A DNA stretch of 64,000 nt, taken from contig NZ_KV757551.1 of the NCBI RefSeq assembly GCF_001712795.1, positions 1 to 64,000 of the forward strand, read 5' to 3'. Below are positions 1 to 7,434 of the stretch, piece after piece (the stretch's first letter is position 1; every line of letters starts with the position of its first letter). Source of the stretch: Nostoc sp. KVJ20 (GTDB taxonomy: Bacteria; Cyanobacteriota; Cyanobacteriia; Cyanobacteriales; Nostocaceae). The position numbers and the translations under genes are program-made. A model generated the notes under the pieces. The model saw nothing but the letters and a program-made list of their open reading frames with translations, was not told the origin of the DNA and ran no database searches.

Positions 1-113
1 ACCCTATACAAATCATTATTATTTTTCTCTCGTTGTATGAAACCACCCTGCCCTCCTCGCTTGCGGGGAGGGGGTGGGGTTCTTGTACCTCACTTAACCG
101 AGAACTGCTATAA

Positions 114-1247
114 CTATGCAGGGTTGGGTTGAGTTCGGTTTTGAAGTAGCTGGATAATTGCAGCTTTTTCTAAAATTCCAACTAGAACGCCATTTTCACG
201 AATTACGGGAAGTACAGATAGCTTTTGTTGTTCGAGTAGTTGCATGACTTCCAGCAGAGGTTGATCGGATTGAACTGTGGTAGATTCAGTAATTGGTCGC
301 ATGACTTCCTTAACTTGAGTTTCTGACCACATTACTGTTGGGATGCTTCGTAAATTATCAACTGCGATCGCACCTACTAATTGTCCATCATCATCAGTCA
401 CTAAGAATCGATGCCAGTTTTGCCCACTGATGACTCGCTCATCGGCAAATTCTCTTAAGCTAAGACTACCAGATACAATCGGGCTGTCATGAGTTACAGC
501 ATCTTCGGCTGTCAAACCTGTGAGTTTTTCTTGCACTCTGGCAAATTGAGCCGCATTACCAGCATTTTGCAACAAGAAGAAGCCAATTAACAAATTCCAG
601 ATGTTACCGAAGTTGCCAAACAATAGTAGGGGAACTATACCTGAAAGAATTGCTACCCAACCAAAGATTTGCCCAACTCGACTAGCAAAGGTGACACCTT
701 TATAAGGATTACCTGTAATTTTCCAAACGATGGCTTTCAGTATATTTCCGCCATCTAAAGGTAAGCCAGGAATCAGGTTAAATAGAGCTAATGCCAAGTT
801 AACAGAAGCTAGAACACCAAGAATTGCAGCTAACGGCCCTGATGCAGTAGTAGTAACACCAATCGCTGTAACGATACCGCATAATAGTAAACTTACTAGA
901 GGCCCTGCGATCGCAACCCAGAAAGCCTCACCTGGGGTTTTCGACTCTTTTTCTAAGCTCGCCAAACCGCCAAATATAAACAGTGTGATGGATTTGACAT
1001 CAATACCCTGACGAATAGCAACGAAACTGTGGCCTAATTCATGGGCGACGACAGAGGCAAATAACATCAGCGCTGTCATCAATCCTAGTAGCAAAGCTAA
1101 TCCCGCAGATAATTGGGGAAATTGTGCCGCCAGTCCACCGCTATAACTCCAAGTTACTAAACCCAGAACTAAAAACCAGGACGGATGGATATAGAAGGGA
1201 ATTCCGAAGAGATTGCCAACGCGAATTGTGCCATTCATGTCGTTCAC
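114..1247 (-). CDS. Site-2 protease family (M50) zinc metalloprotease with CBS pair
   Basis: Integral-membrane zinc protease expected to cut substrate helices within the membrane (regulated intramembrane proteolysis). The zinc motif HELGH lies at residues 69-73 in the second hydrophobic segment, and the second metal-binding motif (PLDGG) is near residue 165. Several membrane segments fill the first 230 residues. Residues about 245-370 form two CBS domains, which in this subfamily probably bind an adenine nucleotide and tune activity. The length of 377 residues is normal for the cyanobacterial S2P-CBS family. An ATG three codons downstream (1238) is an equally possible start. The substrate cannot be inferred from the neighbours. 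The family call is secure. Confidence 0.93.
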   Translation of the reverse strand: MNDMNGTIRVGNLFGIPFYIHPSWFLVLGLVTWSYSGGLAAQFPQLSAGLALLLGLMTALMLFASVVAHELGHSFVAIRQGIDVKSITLFIFGGLASLEKESKTPGEAFWVAIAGPLVSLLLCGIVTAIGVTTTASGPLAAILGVLASVNLALALFNLIPGLPLDGGNILKAIVWKITGNPYKGVTFASRVGQIFGWVAILSGIVPLLLFGNFGNIWNLLIGFFLLQNAGNAAQFARVQEKLTGLTAEDAVTHDSPIVSGSLSLREFADERVISGQNWHRFLVTDDDGQLVGAIAVDNLRSIPTVMWSETQVKEVMRPITESTTVQSDQPLLEVMQLLEQQKLSVLPVIRENGVLVGILEKAAIIQLLQNRTQPNPA

Positions 1248-1399
1248 CTTTGATTTCAGCTTTGAGAAGTTCGTTTTCGTTCTTCTCGATGTCTCTAGTG
1301 TAACGAAAGGTTAAGATATTTTAATCTTCGTGACGGTAGTGGTGTCCGTCTGTAAAGGTGCGGTTATTGGTAATATTGGGATCATCCAACTAACTCTCA

Positions 1400-2239
1400 C
1401 TACCTCTCGATCGCTACACCAGGCAGGCGACTCCACTCATTCCAAGAGCCATCGTAATTCCGAACATTCGGATAGCCCAATAAATACTTTAAGACAAACC
1501 AGGTATATCCAGAACGCCCGCCGATGGCACAGTAGGGAAACACTTCTTTATCAGCCGTAATCCCCTTACTGTGATAAAGATTTTTCAATTCGTTGAATGA
1601 TTTAAAAGTTCCATCCTCGTTGAGAGTTAAGATATGCTCAAGATGGACTGCACCTGGAATATGTCCAGTACGTTCACCTTCTTTTGGTGGTTGATCGAAA
1701 AACCACTCACCACAGTATTCTTGAAGTGTTCGGACATCTAACAACACGCAATCGCTTCGACCAATTGATGCTTTAACTTCATCATGTAATACTCTCAGAC
1801 TAGGATCAGTAGCTTTGGCACGGTAATCAGTAGCAGAAAACGTGGATAACTCAGTTGCTAGCGGACGACTTTCTGACTTCCATTTCTGATAGCCGCCATT
1901 GAAAACTTTTACATTTTTATGCCCAAAGACTTGTAACAACCAGAAAATCCAGGCTCCGGTTCCAGGATAACTGCCATAGGCAATCACTGTAGTGTCATTG
2001 GTGATGCCTGAACGTGCCATTAGCCTCTCAAAAGCGATCGCATCCCAATTCACCTTCAAATCAGGCAATAGTAAATCTCTAAAGAAGTTCCAGAAGACAG
2101 CACCAGGTATGTGAGCATTTTTGTATGGCTTTGGGCTGATATCCACTTCAATAATACGGACATTTGGATCGTGGAGATGATTTGCAAGCCACTGGGTATC
2201 AACGAGAACAGATGAAGATGAATCAGCGTATTGAGACAC
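1400..2239 (-). CDS. Sulfurtransferase with tandem rhodanese domains
   Basis: Two-domain rhodanese of the thiosulfate/3-mercaptopyruvate sulfurtransferase type, which moves a sulfane sulfur to cyanide or another thiophilic acceptor in the cytoplasm. The N-terminal domain (about residues 10-125) has lost its cysteine (IAYGSYPGTG) and is structural only. The C-terminal domain carries the active-site loop CAIGGRSG with catalytic Cys237. The length of 279 residues is typical. It is a single gene with no obvious operon partner. The loop CAIGGRS differs from the CRKGVT of classical thiosulfate enzymes and the CGSGVT of mercaptopyruvate enzymes, so the physiological donor is uncertain. Confidence 0.92.
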   Translation of the reverse strand: MSQYADSSSSVLVDTQWLANHLHDPNVRIIEVDISPKPYKNAHIPGAVFWNFFRDLLLPDLKVNWDAIAFERLMARSGITNDTTVIAYGSYPGTGAWIFWLLQVFGHKNVKVFNGGYQKWKSESRPLATELSTFSATDYRAKATDPSLRVLHDEVKASIGRSDCVLLDVRTLQEYCGEWFFDQPPKEGERTGHIPGAVHLEHILTLNEDGTFKSFNELKNLYHSKGITADKEVFPYCAIGGRSGYTWFVLKYLLGYPNVRNYDGSWNEWSRLPGVAIER

Positions 2240-2295
2240 TTGTATTTCTCCTGTAATAGTGCGAAAAGAATTGAAAGTTATATTTACTCAGTAAT

Positions 2296-2715
2296 TTATT
2301 CTTGGTTCTGGTTGGGAAATACGACGTGGGATGTTCGATGAATTAAGGTTATGGAAATAGAGAATAAGGAAAAGCCGATGAGTGGGTGAAACACTGCTAA
2401 AGGAAAAGAAGTCTTCAAGTGAATTGTGAGAAATTGCAGTCCCAGCAGTACTGGGATACTTGCTGTAAGGCTCTGGACTCTTGGGGGAAAGGGAATCAAA
2501 AACACCCATACCAACAAAATTAGCGAGAGTCCGCTATATCCTCGCACGAGCCAAATATGTAGATTCCACCAATCAGAGTTGTAAAAGTAAGCCATTCCAA
2601 CACTGAATACTTGGGTTGCTAAACAGAGATTGAAAAACACTGCTGCGATCAAAAAACTGATTTGAATCCAGCGCCCGGATATCTGTGTATCATCAATGCC
2701 AGAATTTACAGTCAT
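2296..2715 (-). CDS. Hypothetical four-helix membrane protein
   Basis: Unrecognised small membrane protein of about 139 residues with four hydrophobic stretches (FLIAAVFFNLCLATQVF, a segment near GLSLILLVWVFLIPF, a third at LTASIPVLLGLQFL and a fourth at FHPLIGFSLFSISITLI). The frame stays open to an ATG at 2757, but those first 14 codons lie in a tandem repeat (tcattggtcattga) that also occurs at 3180-3260. The ATG at 2715 is therefore preferred; it has AAGGA about 10 nt upstream. No catalytic motif is visible. It sits alone between the sulfurtransferase and a repeat island. Confidence 0.6.
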   Translation of the reverse strand: MTVNSGIDDTQISGRWIQISFLIAAVFFNLCLATQVFSVGMAYFYNSDWWNLHIWLVRGYSGLSLILLVWVFLIPFPPRVQSLTASIPVLLGLQFLTIHLKTSFPLAVFHPLIGFSLFSISITLIHRTSHVVFPNQNQE

Positions 2716-2800
2716 GGTTAAGTAATCCAAAAAAGCAAACAAATAGTCATTGGTCATTGATAAATGGCACTAAGTAAAGATACAGCCCTTGCTCTAACTG

Positions 2801-3150
2801 GTTCCCAGCCTAGAGGCCTACGGTGTACACACAAGTCCTAAAAACCTAGCTTGATAAGCATTTCCTCGTTCCCAGTCTCCGACTGGGAATGCATTCATTG
2901 AGTCTCTGACTCAATATCTGACTAGAGGCAGAGCCTCTAATCAGGCATTCCTATGCAGAGCATAGGAACGAGATAAACGAGATAAACGAGATAAACGAGA
3001 GAACAATGATGAGAAATTGATCTTTTTTCGACTTGTGTGTACACCGTAAGTCTAGAGGCTGGGAAACCATTCTGGGAGGCTCTGCCTCCAGTAGCTTGAC
3101 AAGAGGCAGAGCCTCTTTAAATGCATTCCCAGCCTCCAGGCTGGGAACAA
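2801..3150. repeat. Inverted-repeat island (MITE-like) with CTACGGTGTACACACAAGTC ends
   Basis: A 20-bp end, ctacggtgtacacacaagtc, at 2818-2837 faces its inverted copy at 3030-3048 (gacttgtgtgtacaccgta). The flanks outside it (tcccagcctagaggc and tctagaggctggga) are also inverted copies. Inside are a palindrome, gttcccagtctccgactgggaa (2866-2888), and a run of the 8-mer cgagataaa near 2970-2998. A further palindrome follows at 3124-3148. No gene is visible. The same 20-bp end recurs near 60.0-60.2 kb and 63.96 kb. Confidence 0.75.
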
Positions 3151-3312
3151 GACGACACAAGCCTTTGGGCTTTTCTTAGTGCTATTCGGTCATTGATAAA
3201 GAGTTTGTTAGTACATACCTCGCAAGAGAGTGGCCAAAAAACTAATGACCAATGACAAAAGCTAGGATAAGTCTGGTTGTTATACTGCGCCTAGACCTCG
3301 AAAGGGTACAAT

Positions 3313-3984
3313 TTGCCAATCATGATTGCATTACAAACTCTATTTCATGCAATTGCTCAAGCTAAAGATGAACAGACATTGCGATCGCATATATCCACAG
3401 AAATGAGTGAGTATTTTTCAGCTACACGATGTGGGCTGTTTTTCTTTGCCCAAATTTCTCAAATTGACAGCAAGATTCAAAAAACACTGCAAATTGCATT
3501 ATCACCGCAATACAATCCAGTTGCACGCTACTTGCTAGAACGCCATGCCCCTGTTCATGAAGCTTTGGTAGTAGAACCTAAAACATGGAAATTGATTTGT
3601 CCTCGTACCGATCACTGGCACGTCATGGCAGGGCCAATTGTCAGTAATGGTGAGTTAGTAGGTGTGGTAGGTTTGACGCGTCAGCAAGGAATGCCTGCAT
3701 TTGATTCACAAAATCTCACGGATTTGAGTGCGCTTTGTCTGCACATTTCTACTTGGGTAGCAATGGCGCAATCGCAACAACCACTATTACAGACAAAGCG
3801 TTTAACGCCTCGTGAAATGCAAATTGCTTCCTTGGTGGCTCAAGGACTAACTAATGCAGAAATTAGTGTTGAACTTTGGATTACTGAAAACTCTGTCAAG
3901 CAAGCCTTAAAAAGGATGTTTCGCAAGCTTGAGGTTTCATCTCGTGCTCACATGGTTGCAAAGCTTTCCACCGTTTCAAAATAA
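3313..3984 (+). CDS. GAF-like sensor / LuxR-type transcriptional regulator
   Basis: Probable DNA-binding response protein of 221-224 residues. The first 150 residues look like a GAF-type sensor domain (GLFFFAQ, the VMAGPIVSNGELVGVVGLTR strand pair). Residues about 160-220 are a LuxR/NarL helix-turn-helix with the typical LTPREMQIASLVAQGLTNAEI start and NSVKQALKRMFRKL recognition region. There is no receiver domain, so the signal is probably a small molecule or redox state sensed by the GAF part. TTG 3313 sits 6 nt after AAAGGG, and ATG 3322 is the alternative start. It stands alone between two repeat islands, and no target can be inferred. Confidence 0.85.
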   Translation: MPIMIALQTLFHAIAQAKDEQTLRSHISTEMSEYFSATRCGLFFFAQISQIDSKIQKTLQIALSPQYNPVARYLLERHAPVHEALVVEPKTWKLICPRTDHWHVMAGPIVSNGELVGVVGLTRQQGMPAFDSQNLTDLSALCLHISTWVAMAQSQQPLLQTKRLTPREMQIASLVAQGLTNAEISVELWITENSVKQALKRMFRKLEVSSRAHMVAKLSTVSK

Positions 3985-4047
3985 ATGACCTTTTATTCGC
4001 TTCATTGAATGCCGAATTTCTCACCTCATTTCCCCCTGTTGAAGAAG

Positions 4048-4360
4048 AATTCAGGAGTCAGAATTCAGAAGTCAGAATTCAGGAGTCAGAATCAAGACGC
4101 TCCTGCGTCGCTAACGCTTCTCTACGAGACGCAACGCGAACGCTATCAGTCGGGGATTCAGACCGGCGCAGGTCTTGTTGACCACCAAATTGGAAATTTG
4201 GTGGGGGTGCAAAAACGCCGATTATTCAGACGCTCAATTACTCGCTCTAAGCGAAGCATCCCGAAGGGTATACGCTGCGCTATCCGCCAGTCGCACAAAA
4301 TTCATTCTGTTAGCGGTAGCGGGGCGTTTAGCCCATTCTGGCTCCTGACTCCTGAATTCT
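4048..4360. repeat. Composite repeat island between luxR-like gene and GGDEF-EAL gene
   Basis: The stretch begins with tandem ggagtcagaattca units (4048-4091) and ends with their inverted copy, ctcctgactcctgaattct (4342-4360). The middle holds GC-rich dispersed repeats seen widely in Nostoc-type genomes (gcgtcgctaacgcttctctacgagacgc, gcgaagcatcccgaagggtatacgctgcgc) and an inverted ccaaattggaaatttgg. Frames crossing it are repeat-derived, and I see no gene. Confidence 0.7.
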
Positions 4361-4434
4361 GTTCGATAACCATTTATTATCAAAATTCAACTGAAACGCT
4401 ATCAGGGGAGAGATTTTTTGGCTTAAGCATTCAC

Positions 4435-6147
4435 TTATGCTGCAATTGTCTCCATCTGCTGAGAACTTTTCTGCAACATCTGGACAATTATATCAGCGGG
4501 CACAGGACAACTGAAGTAGTAACCCTGACCTTCATCACATCCCTGCATTTTCAGGTAGTCAAGCTGTTCTTGAGTTTCCACACCCTCTGCCGTGATTTTC
4601 AACCGGAGGCTCTTTGCGAGGGCAATAATGGCATCAGTGACGGCGGCGCTATCAGGATTGGACATGACATCTTGTACAAATGACTGATCAATCTTCAGCA
4701 TATTCACGGGAAAGCGCTTCAAGTAGTTGAGGGAAGAATAACCAGTGCCGAAGTCGTCTAAAGCCAACCATATACCCAGTTCTCGTAATTCTTTTAAAGT
4801 TTTAACTGATCGCTCCATGTCGGCCATCAAGAAGCTTTCTGTCACTTCCAGTTCCAGGCAAGATGCTGAGAGTCCAGTCTCCTGAAGAACTTGGCTGACG
4901 ATCTCAACTAGATTCGGTTGTTCAAACTGTCGAGCTGACAGATTCACAGATATCCGAATTGGGGTAAATCCAGCAAGTTGCCAAGCACGGTTTTGGGCAC
5001 AAGCAGTTCGCAAAACCCATTCATCAATTGGCACGATCAAACCATTGGCTTCTGCGATCGGAATAAACTTTGCCGGAGAAACTAAACCTAATGTAGGATG
5101 CTGCCAACGAACCAATGCTTCCATCGCTGTAATTTGTCTGCTGTGTAAATCAATCAGAGGTTGATAATAAACCAGCAGTTCATTACGCTCAAGCGCACCA
5201 TATAATTCATTTTCTAAACTTAGTCGCTCCTGCAACTGAGCATTAATTTCCGGCGAATAAAATTGGTACTGGCTACGTCTTTGCTGCTTCGATTGATACA
5301 GTGCTATATGAGCCTGTTGCAATAGCTCATCTACGCTATTACGATCATTTAATCCATTGATTGTAATGCCGATGCTGGCGGTGATATGAATCAAGTTACC
5401 CTCTAGAGAAAAAGGTTTACTCATGGTACTTAATATCATCTGAGATAGCTTAATCACACTTTCAAAAGAAACAATTTCTATGCGGGCGATGGCAAATTCA
5501 TCTCCACTTAAATGGGCAAGAATATCTGTTTGTGCCATGCAGGTTGATAATCTCTGAGCAACTGCTCTTAATAACAAATTTGTTGTCTGAGGTTCCAACC
5601 CATGACTCATCCCAGTGAAATCATCAATACTCAGCAAAAAGACAGCGACAAGGCGCTGGTTGTTTTCAGGTTGAGATAGAGTTTGATAGAGGCGATCGCG
5701 AAATAAATCACGATTGGGCAATCCAGTTAGATCGTCATAATTACTGATGTGGTGAATTAATTCATCTAATTTGTGAAGAGTTTGTGAGGTATCCGTCATC
5801 AATGTACCCGCTTCATCAGCAAATTCTGTAGGCAATTCAGGTAGGGTTTTGGTGTTCAGATAGTTTTGCAATGCAGCAGATGTCAAAATAACCGGTTTGA
5901 GAAGGTGGTGTATTGCGTAGAGGGTGGCAGCTGTACCTGCTAATGTCGCCAATAGAGCAACAATCATAACTCGCGCTGCCATCTCTAAGGAGTAAGAGTT
6001 TGAGATAACGAAACTGAAAAGTAAGGTCAAAAGTGGTACGTGAGTGCCCAAAAATGCCACCAACATAATTTTAGCGGTGTAACTTTTCTTGAGCCATCCA
6101 AAATTAGCTAGGAACGAGTACAGGTAGAGGTTGTGATTGAGCTTCAT
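4435..6147 (-). CDS. Membrane GGDEF-EAL cyclic-di-GMP enzyme
   Basis: Cyclic-di-GMP signalling protein (570 residues) with two N-terminal membrane helices (about residues 25-50 and 55-80), a short HAMP-like linker, a GGDEF domain (about 125-295) and an EAL domain (about 310-560). The synthase signature is degenerate (SGDEF instead of GGDEF, and the inhibitory-site RxxD reads AQTD), so this half may be regulatory. The EAL half keeps the catalytic set: EAL in MEALVRW, DDFGTGYSSL, KIDQSFV, AEGVE and QGYYFS. Phosphodiesterase activity is the likely output. No extracellular sensor domain is evident. It is monocistronic. Confidence 0.92.
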   Translation of the reverse strand: MKLNHNLYLYSFLANFGWLKKSYTAKIMLVAFLGTHVPLLTLLFSFVISNSYSLEMAARVMIVALLATLAGTAATLYAIHHLLKPVILTSAALQNYLNTKTLPELPTEFADEAGTLMTDTSQTLHKLDELIHHISNYDDLTGLPNRDLFRDRLYQTLSQPENNQRLVAVFLLSIDDFTGMSHGLEPQTTNLLLRAVAQRLSTCMAQTDILAHLSGDEFAIARIEIVSFESVIKLSQMILSTMSKPFSLEGNLIHITASIGITINGLNDRNSVDELLQQAHIALYQSKQQRRSQYQFYSPEINAQLQERLSLENELYGALERNELLVYYQPLIDLHSRQITAMEALVRWQHPTLGLVSPAKFIPIAEANGLIVPIDEWVLRTACAQNRAWQLAGFTPIRISVNLSARQFEQPNLVEIVSQVLQETGLSASCLELEVTESFLMADMERSVKTLKELRELGIWLALDDFGTGYSSLNYLKRFPVNMLKIDQSFVQDVMSNPDSAAVTDAIIALAKSLRLKITAEGVETQEQLDYLKMQGCDEGQGYYFSCPVPADIIVQMLQKSSQQMETIAA

Positions 6148-6531
6148 AAATTCTGTTTGATAGTTGGTAAATTAGTTCCGAGCTATGCTGACAAAAGAGG
6201 ATTTTTGATTAATAATCCAGTGGAATTAGCTCTCATGGAACCCAACCCTGATCAGGTCATATATTATGCTTCCCAATATCGCTTTCTATTTGATATGTAT
6301 AACGATAAAGTTTCTGTAAAACTTATTCCAAAAGTGATTTCACAATCAATACCAAAATTATATTGATTGTTACGCTATTAATATTTATTAATTTGTCTTA
6401 ATGTGATATGCCAGCCCTAAATAATTCGTGATAAACAAGATTCCCGATTTCTTAATAGAAGTCAGGAATCTGCGGGTTGCAACCTTATCTAATTGGTGAA
6501 AAATAATTTTTTATAACAAAGACGCAACAGA
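6148..6531. other. Intergenic region without recognisable gene
   Basis: AT-rich spacer between the start of the GGDEF-EAL gene and the end of hpnG. A 77-codon frame on the plus strand (6133-6366) overlaps the 5' end of the upstream gene, has no ribosome site and resembles no family I know. I see nothing else. Confidence 0.5.
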
Positions 6532-7230
6532 TTATTTATAGCCATAGCCTGAAAAGAGCAGATTTGTAACTTGCTCTAACACCTTTAATGCTGTTAATGA
6601 ACCTCGAACCAGCCGAGCAGCAGCAACGGGTTGTTGAAGCATTCCCATCGCTAAAGGAAAAGGGTTTAGGGAGCCATCAGAATTAATTGCTGGTGTGAGA
6701 TCGGGGATATTATGCTGACAATCATCGCTAACTACTCGCAGTATTGCTACGTCTACCCCAGCGGCATTGAAAAACTCTAGGGCGGTAAATCCTTCCATAT
6801 CAACAACATCAGCCGCTAAAGTCTCACCCAAATGACGTTTTTCGGCAGCAGACCAAATCACGCGATCGCTTGTCAGTGACTTGACTAAATTTAGTGCTGA
6901 GTGCTGAGTGCTGAGTGCTGAGTGCAATTGTGCTGTGAAAGTGCGATCGCATTCTTGCAGTTTCCCCTGATAAATACAATCTTGATACAGCACAATATCA
7001 CCAACTGTGTGGCGATCGCTTAGGCTGCCACATATACCCATAATCAGTACTCTGGATTTTGGAGCTATCAATTGGGATTGTTGCAGATATTTAAGCAAAG
7101 GCTTCATCCCAACAGGTATAGCAACTACTGTTGGGATGAAGCCAGTAACGCCGCTTAATCCGCGACACACAGCTTTATATTCTGCTCCTTGAGGCACCAG
7201 AATTGTGTTGATAAGTGGAAAATTAGACAT
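6532..7230 (-). CDS. hpnG: Hopanoid-associated phosphorylase HpnG
   Basis: Nucleoside phosphorylase-fold enzyme which, in hopanoid side-chain synthesis, removes adenine from adenosylhopane to give ribosylhopane (phosphate). The sequence has the fold's glycine strand (VLIMGICGSL) and the purine/substrate strand VVDMEGFTALEF followed by LRVVSDD. The assignment over general MTA/SAH nucleosidases rests on the neighbours: hpnA and hpnH lie just across the divergent promoter region, and HpnH makes the substrate of HpnG. At 232 residues it is of normal size, including a short insertion (ALSTQHSALNL) encoded by a tandem heptamer repeat. Confidence in the superfamily is high; the specific role is inferred. 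Confidence 0.85.
   Translation of the reverse strand: MSNFPLINTILVPQGAEYKAVCRGLSGVTGFIPTVVAIPVGMKPLLKYLQQSQLIAPKSRVLIMGICGSLSDRHTVGDIVLYQDCIYQGKLQECDRTFTAQLHSALSTQHSALNLVKSLTSDRVIWSAAEKRHLGETLAADVVDMEGFTALEFFNAAGVDVAILRVVSDDCQHNIPDLTPAINSDGSLNPFPLAMGMLQQPVAAARLVRGSLTALKVLEQVTNLLFSGYGYK
6892..6926. repeat. Heptamer repeat (gtgctga)n inside hpnG
   Basis: Four tandem copies of gtgctga plus a partial copy lie inside the hpnG frame. They add about ten residues (HSALSTQHSAL) to a surface loop without breaking the frame. Confidence 0.85.
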
Positions 7231-7434
7231 TAGCGCTCTTGACAGTCTGAGTTTGCGTCTGAATTTTTATGCTCAACAGAGCTAATTTTGTCTTTAAAGT
7301 TCGATTAAATATTGGTTCATATTTGAGTGAAAATAAGTAATATTACTGCTTGGTGAGGATCAAAACTCGCAAACCAAAGCCGATTGCTGTAGCATGACTA
7401 AATAATTGTGTCACCCACACGATAATTTTCCAAG
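7231..7434. promoter_or_regulatory. Divergent intergenic region hpnG / RND-hpnA
   Basis: 204-bp spacer separating the divergent starts of hpnG (minus) and the RND permease (plus). It must contain both promoters. I cannot assign specific -10 elements with confidence. Confidence 0.4.

Noticed and set aside
2951..3160. 69-codon minus-strand frame in the repeat island
   Set aside because: It is made entirely of palindromic and 8-mer repeats.
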